DNA from: an uncultured Oscillospiraceae bacterium
Lineage (GTDB): Bacteria > Bacillota > Clostridia > Oscillospirales > Oscillospiraceae
Reading direction: 5' to 3'
DNA length: 18,751 nt
NCBI GenBank assembly: GCA_934591705.1
Contig: CAKTPM010000027.1
Span: 1-18,751, forward strand
Positions 6,660 to 15,551 of this stretch are shown here, piece by piece; position 1 is the stretch's first letter, and every line of letters begins with the position of its first letter. The notes under the pieces are model-generated. The model saw only the letters and a program-made list of their open reading frames with translations, made no database searches and had not been told where the DNA came from. A program made the translations under genes and the position numbers.

Positions 6660-9600
6660 TTAAAAGAAGCTCACCTGGCTGGTGTCTGCCATGCCGGCGA
6701 AGCTGCCCAGGGCCTTGAGCTGCTCGATGTGGGTCTTGGAGAGCTTGCTGCAGCATTCAGAAAACTCCTCCACGGAGATGAAGGTCTTGCCCTTTCGCTT
6801 TTCCACGGTGTCCAGTGCCGCCGTTTCCCCCAGGCCCCGAACGGTGATAAAGGGCGGCAGGAGCGTATCGTCCCCCTTGATCTTGAACATGGTGGCGTCG
6901 GACTCGTAGATGTCGATGGTGTCGAAGTGGAAGCCCCGGAGGTAGAACTCGTAGCACACCTCCAGGGTGGTCAGCAGGTCCTGCTCCACATTGGTGGCGT
7001 CCTTGTTGTTCTCGATCTCGCGGATCTTCTTCTTCACGGCGTCCATGCCCGCGCAGCAGTACTCGGCATCGAAGGCCTTGGCCCGGATGGAGAAGTACAC
7101 GGCGTAAAACGCCAGGGGCCGGTGGACCTTGAACCAGGCGATGCGGAAGGCCATGGTCACATAGGCAACGGCGTGGGCCTTGGGGAAAAGATAGCCGATC
7201 TTGGCCAGGGAGTCAATGTACCACTGGGGAACCTGGTGGGCGTGCATCTGCTCCACCCACATGGGCCAATCTCCTGCATCACCCTTCTTGACCTTGCCCT
7301 TTCGCACGGCCTCCATGATCTTGAAGCTCATCTTGGGGTCCAGGCCCATCTTGATGAGGTAGAGCATGATGTCGTCGCGGCAGCCCACGGTCTCCAGAAC
7401 CGAGGCGGTGCCGCTCAAAATGAGATCCCGGGCGTTGCCCATCCACACATCCGTGCCGTGGGAAAAGCCCGACAGCCGCACCAGGGTGTTGAAATCCCGG
7501 GGCTGGGTGTCCATGAGCATCCCCCGGGTAAAGCGGGTGTTGAACTCCGGGATGGCCACGGCGCCGGTCTCCCCCACGATGGGATCGTGCTCATAGCCCA
7601 GCACCTTGGAGGAGGTGAAGATGGACATGGTGTCCGGGTCGTCCAGGGGTATCTCCCGGGCGTTGACGCCGGTGAGGTCCTCCATGTACTTGATCATGGT
7701 GGGGTCATCGTGGCCCAGCATATCCAGCTTCAGGAGGTTATCCTCCATGCAGTGGTATTCAAAGTGGGTGGTGACGGTGTCGCTGCCGGCATCGTCCGCC
7801 GGGTGCTGCACGGCGGTGAAGTCCTCCACATCCATGTCGTCGGGCACCACCACCAGGCCGCCGGGGTGCTGGCCGGTGGTGCGCCTTACGCCCACGCAGC
7901 CGGCGGTCAGGCGGTTGAGCTCCGCATTGCCGGCGGTCTCTCCCCGCTCCTCCAGGTACTTTTTCACCATACCGAAGGCGGTCTTCTCCGCCAGGGTACC
8001 GATGGTACCCGCCCGGAACACCTGGGTCTCGCCGAACATCTCCACGGCGTGGCGGTGGGCCCGGGCCTGGTATTCACCGGAGAAGTTCAGATCGATATCC
8101 GGCACCTTGCCGCCGCCATAGCCCAGGAAGGTCTCAAAGGGGATGTCAAAGCCGTCCTTGACATATTTTGTGCCGCACACGGGGCAGGTCTTGTCCGGCA
8201 TATCCGCGCCGCAGCCATAGGGGCTATCCAGCACGAACTCCACATTCCGGCACTTGGGGCAGCGGTAGTGCGGCGGCAGGGAGTTGACCTCCGTGATGCC
8301 GGACATATACGCTACCAGCGACGAGCCCACGGAGCCCCGGGAGCCCACCAGATAGCCGCTCTCCAGAGAGCGCTGCACCAGCTTCTGGGCGGACATGTAC
8401 ACCACATCGTATTTGCCGAGAATGCTGTTCAGCTCCACATTCAGCCGGTCGATAACCAGCTGCGGCGGGTTTTCGCCATAGAGCTCGTGGCACTTGTCCC
8501 ACACCATCTGGTTCAGCTCCTGCTCGGAGTTCTCGAGCCGGGGCGGGAAAAGCTGCCCGCCGGGCAAAAGCTCCACATTCTCCACCAGGGAGGCGATGTA
8601 GTTGGGGTCGTCCACCACCACCTTGTGGGCCGTCTCCTCCCCTAAGTAGCTGAATTCCTCCAGCATCTCATCGGTGGTCTTGAAGTAGATGGGCAGGGGC
8701 TGGTCTGCATCGGTGAACTTCTGGCTGGCCAGGAGGATGTGGCGGTAGACCTCGTCCTCCGGCTCCTGAAAGTGGACATCCCCGGTGGCGCACACGGGCT
8801 TGCCCAGCTCCGCCCCCAGCTTCACGATGGTGCGGTTGAGGTCCCGGAGGTCCTCCAGGGAGCGGACCTTTCCCTCCCGCAGCAGGAACATGTTGTTGCA
8901 CACCGGCTGGATCTCCAGGTAGTCGTAGAAGGAGGCGATGCGCTTGAGCTCCGCCCAATCCTTGTGATCCGCCACCGCCTGAAACAGCTCCCCTGCCTCG
9001 CAGGCCGAGCCGATGATGAGCCCCTCCCGGTGGGCGATGAGCTCCGTTTTGGGAATGATGGGCTTGCGGTGGAAATACCGGAGGTTGCTGGCGGAAACGA
9101 GTTGATAAAGGTGCTTGAGGCCCAGCTTGTTCTTGGCCAGGAGGATGATGTGCTTGGGGCGGCGCTTGGCCTTGTTGCCGCCCGGACGCAGCTTGAGCAT
9201 CAGGTCGTTGATCTGCTGGAGGCGCTCAATGCCATGCTCACGGCGCATTTTTTCAAAAAACGGAATGAGCATGTAGCCCACCATGGCGGCATCGTCGCTG
9301 GCCCGGTGGTGGTTGAAGGCGGGCAGATCCAGGTGCTCCGCCACGATATCCAGCTTGTGCTTGTTGAGCTCCGGCAGGAGGTTCTGCGCCAGGATCAGCG
9401 TGTCGATATAGGCGGGGTCGAAGGGCAGGCCCGTCTTCTTGCAGCCCGCCCGGATAAAGCTGATGTCAAACTCCGCGTTGTGGGCGGCCAGGGGCCTGCC
9501 GTTGACGAAGGCCAGGAACTTCTCCAGGGCTTCCTTGAGAGGCGGGGCATCCTTGAGCATCTCATCGGTGATGCCCGTGAGGCCGATGATCTCCGGCGTC

Positions 9601-10637
9601 AGGCGCCGGTTGGGGTTCACGAAGGTCTGAAAGGTCTCGGTGATCTCGCCATTCTTCAGCACCGCGGCGCCGATCTCCGTGATGGCCTCGGTATTCACAT
9701 GGAGGCCCGTGGTCTCTATATCGAAGCACACCACCTCATCGGAAAACGCCTGGTCCAAAGGGCCGTGGACGGCGATGCGGTCATCTAAGTTGTTGATGTA
9801 ATAGCCCTCCACGCCGAAGATGACCTTGATCTTGCCCTTGGCGGCCTTCACCGCCCCGGGGAAGGCCTGGAGCACGCCGTGGTCGGTGATGGCGATGGCC
9901 TTGTGGCCCCAGGAGGCGGCCAGCTTCACCGCGCTGCCCACATCCGTGAGGGCGTCCATATTGGACATCTGGGTATGGAGGTGCAGCTCCACCCGCTTGT
10001 CGGGCGCCGTGTCCTTCCGGGGCTGGTGCTCGGCGGTCTCGATGTTCACGGGGCGTATCTGCACATCCTTGCCGTCCCGGGTCAGCTCCACCATGCCCTG
10101 GACCTTCAGGTACATTCCCGGACGGATGGCGCTCTGCAGAGCCAGGGCCTCCTTTTCCTCGGTGAACCTGCAGACGCTGACGCTGCCCCGGAGATCGGTC
10201 ATATCAAAGCTCACGATCCACATGCCGGGGCGGCGGGTCTCATGGGCATCCATGGAAAATACCTTGCCCTCCACCGCCACCATGCCCATCTTGGGAGAGA
10301 GGCCCTCCATGGGGACGGCCTTGCCCCGTATTGGCTTGCCCAAAAGCACCGCGGCCTCCTGGGCCTTGCCGGGAGCGGCGTCCTTCCTCACGGGCTTCGC
10401 CGGGGTACGGACGCTGAGGGTGAGATCCGCGAAGCCGTACTTCTCCATCAAGAGCTGCCGCAGAGTCTCCCGGGCCGCCGGAGGCAGGGCCTCGCCGGCC
10501 TCCAGCTCCAGCTCCATGGTGCGGCTCTCCTTATGCATGGTACCGCCGATGACCCGGGCGTCATGCAGCAGCAGCCGCAGCTCCCGAGGGGGTACGAAAT
10601 CTTCAAAAAAATCAAAAAACGGGACTTTTTCGCACAT
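6660..10637 (-). CDS. polC: DNA polymerase III PolC-type, alpha subunit with proofreading exonuclease
   Basis: This 1325-residue replicative polymerase of low-GC-type Firmicutes has the following layout: a short N-terminal domain (1-120); an OB fold (about 120-205); a PHP domain (about 215-290) with HLHTQMSNMDA and ITDHG; an inserted DEDDh 3'-5' exonuclease (about 302-465) with FDIETTG (D306, E308), HNAEFD (386-391) and HHRASDDA; the rest of PHP; a zinc knuckle (C793, C796, C818, C821); and the polymerase core with catalytic PDIDLNFSG (D847, D849). It is about 100 residues shorter than B. subtilis PolC, mainly before the OB fold. I chose the ATG at 10637, preceded by GAGGAAAAGGAAG, which gives the MCEKVPFFDFF start. 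The longer in-frame start overlaps ispG. It is the last gene of the pyrH operon, 43 nt after ispG. Confidence 0.97.
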   Translation of the reverse strand: MCEKVPFFDFFEDFVPPRELRLLLHDARVIGGTMHKESRTMELELEAGEALPPAARETLRQLLMEKYGFADLTLSVRTPAKPVRKDAAPGKAQEAAVLLGKPIRGKAVPMEGLSPKMGMVAVEGKVFSMDAHETRRPGMWIVSFDMTDLRGSVSVCRFTEEKEALALQSAIRPGMYLKVQGMVELTRDGKDVQIRPVNIETAEHQPRKDTAPDKRVELHLHTQMSNMDALTDVGSAVKLAASWGHKAIAITDHGVLQAFPGAVKAAKGKIKVIFGVEGYYINNLDDRIAVHGPLDQAFSDEVVCFDIETTGLHVNTEAITEIGAAVLKNGEITETFQTFVNPNRRLTPEIIGLTGITDEMLKDAPPLKEALEKFLAFVNGRPLAAHNAEFDISFIRAGCKKTGLPFDPAYIDTLILAQNLLPELNKHKLDIVAEHLDLPAFNHHRASDDAAMVGYMLIPFFEKMRREHGIERLQQINDLMLKLRPGGNKAKRRPKHIILLAKNKLGLKHLYQLVSASNLRYFHRKPIIPKTELIAHREGLIIGSACEAGELFQAVADHKDWAELKRIASFYDYLEIQPVCNNMFLLREGKVRSLEDLRDLNRTIVKLGAELGKPVCATGDVHFQEPEDEVYRHILLASQKFTDADQPLPIYFKTTDEMLEEFSYLGEETAHKVVVDDPNYIASLVENVELLPGGQLFPPRLENSEQELNQMVWDKCHELYGENPPQLVIDRLNVELNSILGKYDVVYMSAQKLVQRSLESGYLVGSRGSVGSSLVAYMSGITEVNSLPPHYRCPKCRNVEFVLDSPYGCGADMPDKTCPVCGTKYVKDGFDIPFETFLGYGGGKVPDIDLNFSGEYQARAHRHAVEMFGETQVFRAGTIGTLAEKTAFGMVKKYLEERGETAGNAELNRLTAGCVGVRRTTGQHPGGLVVVPDDMDVEDFTAVQHPADDAGSDTVTTHFEYHCMEDNLLKLDMLGHDDPTMIKYMEDLTGVNAREIPLDDPDTMSIFTSSKVLGYEHDPIVGETGAVAIPEFNTRFTRGMLMDTQPRDFNTLVRLSGFSHGTDVWMGNARDLILSGTASVLETVGCRDDIMLYLIKMGLDPKMSFKIMEAVRKGKVKKGDAGDWPMWVEQMHAHQVPQWYIDSLAKIGYLFPKAHAVAYVTMAFRIAWFKVHRPLAFYAVYFSIRAKAFDAEYCCAGMDAVKKKIREIENNKDATNVEQDLLTTLEVCYEFYLRGFHFDTIDIYESDATMFKIKGDDTLLPPFITVRGLGETAALDTVEKRKGKTFISVEEFSECCSKLSKTHIEQLKALGSFAGMADTSQVSFF

Positions 10638-10680
10638 AAGCGCTTCCTTTTCCTCTGTGTTCTTTTGCGCCGGGCGGAGC

Positions 10681-11718
10681 TCAGAACTTCTCGATCTCCT
10701 CGAAAAGGGCGTCCACCAGCCGGTCCTGGGGCACCTTATAGAGTGGCTTACCGTGGGCGAATACCAGGCCCTCGCCATCTCCGCCGGCAATGCCGACATC
10801 CGCCGCCGCGGCCTCGCCGGGACCGTTGACCACGCAGCCCATCACCGCCACGGTGATGTCCTTGCTGCACTGCTCCAGGCGGCGCTCTACCTCGTTGGCC
10901 AGGGGGATCATGTCATACCTTGTCCGGCCGCAGGTGGGGCAGGCGATGAGATCCGGACCGCCTCTTTGCAGGCCGCAGGCCCGGAGGATGCGCCGGGCGG
11001 CATAGACCTCCTCCACCGGGTCGGCGGTAAGGGACACGCGGATGGTGTCGCCGATGCCCCGGCACAAAAGCCCGCCGATGCCGATGGCAGATTTAAGCTC
11101 TCCCATTCGGGGGGTGCCCGCCTCAGTGACCCCCAGGTGCAGGGGGTAATCCACCGCCTCATGCAAAAGCGCATAGGCCGCCATGTTCACCGGCACCCGG
11201 GAGCACTTGACGCTGATGCAGATGTCGGAGAAGTTCACCGCCTCCAGCAGGCGCACATGGCCCATGGCGCTTTCAAAAAGTGCCTGCGGCGTGACGCCGC
11301 CGTATTTTTGCAGCAGGTCTTTTTCCAGCGACCCGCCGTTGACACCGATGCGGATGGGGATGCCCCGCTCCCGGCAGGCATCCGCCACGGCCCGGGTACG
11401 CTCCTTGGAGCCGATGTTGCCGGGGTTGATGCGGATCTTGTCCGCCCCCTGCTCCACGCAGGCCAGGGCCAGCTTGTAGTCGAAGTGGATGTCCGCCACC
11501 AGGGGGATGCGGATATTCCGGCGTATCTCGCCAATGGCCCGGGCGGCCTCCATGGTGGGCACCGCCACGCGGACAATATCGCAGCCGGCGGCCTCTAAGG
11601 CCCGGATCTGCGCCACGGTGGCGGGGACATCCTCGGTTTTCGTGTTGCACATGGACTGAACGGAGACCGCGGCGCCGCCGCCTATCTCCACCGCACCCAC
11701 GCGGATCTTTCGTGTCAT
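10681..11718 (-). CDS. ispG: 4-hydroxy-3-methylbut-2-enyl diphosphate synthase (flavodoxin-type) IspG
   Basis: This enzyme converts methylerythritol cyclodiphosphate to HMBPP, the penultimate step of the MEP isoprenoid pathway. It is 345 residues with a TIM barrel (VSVQSMCNT, then VADIHFDYKLAL, then KIRINPGNIG) and a C-terminal 4Fe-4S domain. The three cluster cysteines are C260 and C263 (CPTCGRTRYD) and C295 (MGCVVNGPGE), with the active-site Glu302 as fourth ligand. It lacks the insert of the longer plant and Chlamydia forms, so it is the normal short bacterial type. The ATG at 11718 follows GGGGGGAGG closely. The gap from rseP is 15 nt. It supplies precursors used by UppS, encoded in the same operon. 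Confidence 0.97.
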   Translation of the reverse strand: MTRKIRVGAVEIGGGAAVSVQSMCNTKTEDVPATVAQIRALEAAGCDIVRVAVPTMEAARAIGEIRRNIRIPLVADIHFDYKLALACVEQGADKIRINPGNIGSKERTRAVADACRERGIPIRIGVNGGSLEKDLLQKYGGVTPQALFESAMGHVRLLEAVNFSDICISVKCSRVPVNMAAYALLHEAVDYPLHLGVTEAGTPRMGELKSAIGIGGLLCRGIGDTIRVSLTADPVEEVYAARRILRACGLQRGGPDLIACPTCGRTRYDMIPLANEVERRLEQCSKDITVAVMGCVVNGPGEAAAADVGIAGGDGEGLVFAHGKPLYKVPQDRLVDALFEEIEKF

Positions 11719-11733
11719 ATCCTCCCCCCTCTT

Positions 11734-12807
11734 TCACTGAAAGAGCTTCCACACATCGCTGAAGGTGATCAGCAGCATGAAGCCCAGCAGCAGCACCAGT
11801 CCGGCGATGTGTATATAGTTTTCGTACTTGTCGGGGATCTTCTTGCCGAAGAGGGCCAGGGTGATGGCGTCCACCACCAAAAAGAAGAGCTTGCCGCCAT
11901 CCAGGGCCGGCAGGGGCAGCAGGTTCATCACCGCCAGGTTCACGGCGATGAGGGCCGCCAGGTAGGCGATGTTCTGGGCCGCCGCCCGGAAACTGCCGGA
12001 CTGCTGCCCCACCTGGGTCATGGTGGTGACGATGCCCACCGGGCCGCTGACATCCCGGAGACCCGCCTGGCCGGTAAAGAGCATCTTCAGAGACAGGCGC
12101 ACCATGCGCACAAAATCCGCCGCGTTGCGGAAGCTATAGCCGATGCGGTCGCCGAAATCGGCCTCCTCGGCGCCGAAATAGATGCCCAGTCCGGTATAGG
12201 GCTGGCCTCTTTGATCCTTGTATTCCCGGCGCTCCATGGTCAGATCCTTGAGCACCGCCTTTTCTCCGCCGGCCCGGCGGACCGTCAGGTCATAGACGCC
12301 GTCCTTGTCCAGGGAGAGCAGCAGGTTGATATCGCTGTACATATAGACCCGCTCCCCGTTGATGGAGAGGATGGTGTCCCCCGTCTGCAGGGCGTCGGCG
12401 CGCTCCAGGGGGCAGTTCTCGGCAAAGCCCACGATGGTGGGGGTAAAGAATGCCTTGGCCCCGCTGTAGAGCACCAGGATGATGATCAGCCCCGCCAGGA
12501 AATTCATAAAAGCGCCGGCCACGAAGATCAGCGCCTTGGCCCAGAAGCCCTTGTTGTTCAGGGCCCGGGGATCGTCGGAGCTCTCCTCCTCCCCCTCCAT
12601 GGCGCAGTAGCCCCCGCAGGGCACCGCCCGGAAGGAATAGAGGGTCTCCCCCTTTTGCTTTTTCCAGATGGCGGGGCCCATGCCGATGGCGTATTCATTC
12701 ACCCGCACACCGCAGGCCTTGGCCGCCAGAAAGTGGCCCAGCTCATGGACGGCGATGAGAATGCCGAACATGAGGATGGCCACCACGATATAGACAACGG
12801 TCGTCAT
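11734..12807 (-). CDS. rseP: Site-2 intramembrane metalloprotease RseP (M50B)
   Basis: This 357-residue membrane protease cleaves transmembrane anti-sigma factors or remnant signal peptides within the bilayer (regulated intramembrane proteolysis). Transmembrane segment 1 carries the zinc motif HELGHF (H21, E22, H25). A second segment covers about residues 90-112. One PDZ-like domain follows (about 120-200: FAENCPLERADALQTGDTIL). The second active-site motif NLLPLPALDGGK (Asp about 303) lies in the third transmembrane segment, and a fourth ends the protein. There is a single PDZ domain, as in B. subtilis RasP, versus two in E. coli. AAAGGAGG precedes the ATG. The gap from dxr is 12 nt. The substrate is not in the window. 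Confidence 0.96.
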   Translation of the reverse strand: MTTVVYIVVAILMFGILIAVHELGHFLAAKACGVRVNEYAIGMGPAIWKKQKGETLYSFRAVPCGGYCAMEGEEESSDDPRALNNKGFWAKALIFVAGAFMNFLAGLIIILVLYSGAKAFFTPTIVGFAENCPLERADALQTGDTILSINGERVYMYSDINLLLSLDKDGVYDLTVRRAGGEKAVLKDLTMERREYKDQRGQPYTGLGIYFGAEEADFGDRIGYSFRNAADFVRMVRLSLKMLFTGQAGLRDVSGPVGIVTTMTQVGQQSGSFRAAAQNIAYLAALIAVNLAVMNLLPLPALDGGKLFFLVVDAITLALFGKKIPDKYENYIHIAGLVLLLGFMLLITFSDVWKLFQ

Positions 12808-12819
12808 GAGCGACCTCCT

Positions 12820-13962
12820 TTACGCTTCAAGTACCGCCCGGCGGGCCAGACGGTCTGCTTCCAGTATATCCGCCAGGGCGGGATGATATTTCACCTCCAC
12901 CCGACAAAGGGCGTCCTCCACCCGGCGGTGGATGTCGTTAAAGCCGATGGCCCCCCGCAGGAAGAGCCCCACCGCCTCCTCGTTGGCGGCGTTCATCACG
13001 GCGCAGGCGGTGCCACCCTGCCGGGCGCAGGCCTTGGCGATGGCAAGGCAGCGGAAGGCCCTCTCATCGGGCGCGGCAAAGTCCAGGGGCCCGCAGGTCA
13101 GAAGATCCAGGGGCTCCGCCGCCGTGGCCGCCCGGTGGGGGTAGCTCAGGGCATAGCGGATGGGCAGGGCCATGTCCGGCGTGCCCAGCTGGGCCAGCAC
13201 CGCGCCATCCCGGAATTCCACCAGGGAGTGGACGATGCTCCGGCGGTGGATCACCGCCTCCACCTGCTCCAAGGGCAGCTCATAGAGCCGCATGGCCTCG
13301 ATGAGCTCCAGGCCCTTATTCATCAGGGTGGCGCTGTCGATGGTGATCTTGGCCCCCATGTGCCAGTTGGGGTGCTTGAGAGCGTCCTCCGGGCGCATTT
13401 TTTCCAGCTCCTCATAGCTTTTGCCATAGAAGGGGCCGCCGCTGCAGGTGAGCCACAGGCGGCGGATCTCGCCGCGGTCCCGGCAGCCCTGGAGGCACTG
13501 GAAAATGGCGCTGTGCTCGGAGTCTACGGGCACGATCTGCGCCCCGCAGCGGCGGGCGGCCTCCATCACCAGCTCCCCGGCGCAGACCAGGGTCTCCTTG
13601 TTGGCCAGGGCGATGCGCCGGCCCAAGGCGATGGCGGCCAGGGTGGGCTCCAAGCCCACGGCCCCCACCAGACCGGTGACCACGGTGTCGGCCTCCGGCG
13701 CGGCGGCGGCCCGGCGCAGGCCCTCTCCACCGGAGAGCACCTCTGTGTCCAGGTCGCTTATCCGCCGGCGCAGCGTATCCGCTGCGTCTTTATCATAAAG
13801 CACAGCAAGGCGCGGGCGAAACTCCCGCACCTGCTGTTCCATGACATCCACATTTCTTCCGGCGGCCAGAGCCGCCGCGGTGAGGCCCAGCTCCCGGGCC
13901 GCCTGGAGGGTCTTTGTGCCGATGGTGCCGGTGGAGCCCAGCACGGAGATGACCTTGCTCAT
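12820..13962 (-). CDS. dxr: 1-deoxy-D-xylulose-5-phosphate reductoisomerase Dxr
   Basis: This NADPH-dependent enzyme makes methylerythritol 4-phosphate, the committed step of the MEP pathway. It is 380 residues. The nucleotide-binding loop GSTGTIGTKTL is at residues 9-19. Metal ligands are in VPVDSEHSAIFQ (D147, E149) and in TIDSATLMNKGLELIEA (E219). The substrate loop LTCSGGPF (171-178) has Cys where LTASGGPF is usual, and HPNWHMGAKI and VHSLVEF are intact. I chose the ATG at 13962 because GAGGGA lies 8 nt upstream and the protein then opens with MSKVISVLGSTG. A TTG at 13977 in frame overlaps the cdsA stop codon and would add five unconserved residues. The gap from cdsA is 11 nt, so the genes are closely coupled. 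Confidence 0.96.
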   Translation of the reverse strand: MSKVISVLGSTGTIGTKTLQAARELGLTAAALAAGRNVDVMEQQVREFRPRLAVLYDKDAADTLRRRISDLDTEVLSGGEGLRRAAAAPEADTVVTGLVGAVGLEPTLAAIALGRRIALANKETLVCAGELVMEAARRCGAQIVPVDSEHSAIFQCLQGCRDRGEIRRLWLTCSGGPFYGKSYEELEKMRPEDALKHPNWHMGAKITIDSATLMNKGLELIEAMRLYELPLEQVEAVIHRRSIVHSLVEFRDGAVLAQLGTPDMALPIRYALSYPHRAATAAEPLDLLTCGPLDFAAPDERAFRCLAIAKACARQGGTACAVMNAANEEAVGLFLRGAIGFNDIHRRVEDALCRVEVKYHPALADILEADRLARRAVLEA

Positions 13963-13973
13963 AGCTCGATCCC

Positions 13974-14807
13974 TCAATAGAGCGCCGCACTGCCGGCCAG
14001 GAGCCAGATCAGCGGCGCAGCGAAGATCACGCTGTCAAAGCGGTCCAGCACACCGCCGTGGCCGGGCAGCAGGCGGCCATAGTCCTTGATGCCGCTCTCC
14101 CGCTTGATGCAGGAGAATACCAGGTCCCCCATCTGCCCCAGCAGCGCGCCCACCAGGCCCATCAGCAGGCACCAGCCGATGTGCAGCTGCACCTCGGTGA
14201 CCAGAAAGAACACGATGCGGAAGAGCACCATACCCACCATGCCGCCCACCAGGCCGCCCACGGCGCCCTCCCGGGTCTTGTTGGGGCTCACGCTGGGGAT
14301 GAGCTTGTGCCGGCCGCAGGCCATGCCGGTGAAAAGGGCCATGGAGTCGGAGCAGAAGGCCGCCACCAGAGGGATTATCACCAGCCCCGCACCGTGATCC
14401 AAAAGCCGCAGGCGCAGCAGGCACCCCAGAGCCATGGGGATGGCCACGCCGGCCACGGCCATGATGCAAAGGTCATAAAACCGAAGGCCGCCTTCCTTGC
14501 CGTGCTCCATGATGAGGGCAAAAAACAGCACCGCCGTGAAGGCCGCCGTGAGCCAGGTGAGCACGGCGCCAACCGGCCCCTCCGTCTGCCGCAGCCAGGG
14601 GGCCAGGGTCACCAGGGCCGCCAGGATGGCGGCGCAGCCCCACCAGCGGTTGGCAATGGGCTTTGTGCAAAGGGCCGCCATCAGCTCGTGGGCGGCAATG
14701 GCGCACAGCAGCACCAAAAGCACCGCCGTGGCCCAGGGGGGACACCAGCACATAATGAAAAGCAGCGCCGGGATGCCCACCGCGGCTACCAAAATTCTCT
14801 TTACCAT
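13974..14807 (-). CDS. cdsA: Phosphatidate cytidylyltransferase CdsA
   Basis: This 277-residue integral membrane enzyme activates phosphatidic acid with CTP to form CDP-diacylglycerol, the branch point of phospholipid synthesis. The family signature is complete near the C-terminus: SCIKRESGIKDYGRLLPG, then HGGVLDRFDS, which carries the metal and CTP-binding Asp residues. At least seven hydrophobic segments precede it. Length is typical. The ATG at 14807 follows GAGGA and lies 9 nt after uppS. It works on the product line begun by PlsY, encoded in the plus-strand operon about 9 kb away. Confidence 0.97.
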   Translation of the reverse strand: MVKRILVAAVGIPALLFIMCWCPPWATAVLLVLLCAIAAHELMAALCTKPIANRWWGCAAILAALVTLAPWLRQTEGPVGAVLTWLTAAFTAVLFFALIMEHGKEGGLRFYDLCIMAVAGVAIPMALGCLLRLRLLDHGAGLVIIPLVAAFCSDSMALFTGMACGRHKLIPSVSPNKTREGAVGGLVGGMVGMVLFRIVFFLVTEVQLHIGWCLLMGLVGALLGQMGDLVFSCIKRESGIKDYGRLLPGHGGVLDRFDSVIFAAPLIWLLAGSAALY

Positions 14808-14816
14808 AGTCTATCC

Positions 14817-15551
14817 TCACTTGATACCGCCGAATCTTCGCTCCCGGGACTGATAGGCGCAAAGAGCCCGGTCTAAGTCCTTTTCCGTGAAGTCCGGCCA
14901 AAGGGTGTCGCAGAAATAAAACTCGCTGTAGGCGCTCTGCCACAGCAGGAAGTTCGACACCCGCACCTCCCCGCCGGGGCGGATCACCAGCTCCGGGTCG
15001 GGGATGCCGGCGGAATACATGTGCCGGCTCAGGGCGTCCTCCGTGATGCTCTCCCCTGCCTCGACGCAGGCCCGGGCAGCATGCACGAGCTCATCCCGGC
15101 CGCCATAGTTCAGGCAGATGTTGGCGCTGAAGGCGTCCTCCCCTAAGCGTTGGGAGATGGCGTCTGTTTTTTCCGCCAGCTCCCGCAGTCGGGGAGAGAG
15201 CGCCGAGAGGTCCCCCAAAAGCCGCAGGCGGATATTGTCCCGCTCCATGGAGTCGATCGCCTCCCGGAGATAGCGCTCCAGCAGGGACATGATGGTGTCC
15301 ACCTCCTCCTGGGGGCGCTTCCAGTTCTCGGTGGAAAAGGCGTACACCGTCAGGTATTCGATGCCGATATTCTTGCAGTAGGTGGCGATGCGCCGAAAGA
15401 CCTCCGCCCCGGCCTTGTGGCCGGCGGTGCGGGGAAGGCCCCGTCTTTTGGCCCAGCGGCCGTTGCCGTCCATGATGATAGCGACATGGCGGGGAAGGCG
15501 GCCTCTGTCCGCCTGCCCCGCCTTTTCGTTTTTCTTGCCGAAGAGTGCCAT
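14817..15551 (-). CDS. uppS: Undecaprenyl diphosphate synthase (cis-prenyltransferase) UppS
   Basis: This 244-residue soluble enzyme condenses farnesyl diphosphate with eight isopentenyl units to make the lipid carrier for peptidoglycan. Catalytic Asp28 lies in VAIIMDGNGRWAKRRGLPR (23-41). The motif LTVYAFSTENWKRP is at 67-80. The C-terminal motif VIRPGGEVRVSNFLLWQ (189-205) is present, but Pro192 replaces the Thr of the usual RTxGE. The ATG overlaps the frr stop codon by one base (TGATG). The nearest AAGGAG is 14 nt away, so translation probably relies on coupling. Its substrate depends on IspG and Dxr from the same operon. Confidence 0.97.
   Translation of the reverse strand: MALFGKKNEKAGQADRGRLPRHVAIIMDGNGRWAKRRGLPRTAGHKAGAEVFRRIATYCKNIGIEYLTVYAFSTENWKRPQEEVDTIMSLLERYLREAIDSMERDNIRLRLLGDLSALSPRLRELAEKTDAISQRLGEDAFSANICLNYGGRDELVHAARACVEAGESITEDALSRHMYSAGIPDPELVIRPGGEVRVSNFLLWQSAYSEFYFCDTLWPDFTEKDLDRALCAYQSRERRFGGIK

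Noticed and set aside
6129..8645. 838-codon plus-strand open frame opposite the 3' half of polC
   Set aside because: It overlaps the end of the transporter gene, a strong terminator and a certain polC. Its translation is low-complexity (rich in His, Gly, Leu, Val), typical of an antisense shadow in GC-rich coding DNA.
10638..10799. Longer N-terminus for PolC
   Set aside because: The 54 extra residues overlap ispG, look like out-of-frame translation and lack a ribosome site. MCEK at 10637 has one.
9820..14876. Several long plus-strand open frames (at 9820-11598, 11809-13980 and 14058-14876) opposite polC, ispG, rseP, dxr and cdsA
   Set aside because: All lie opposite well-identified conserved genes, lack family motifs and reflect codon bias in a GC-rich genome.
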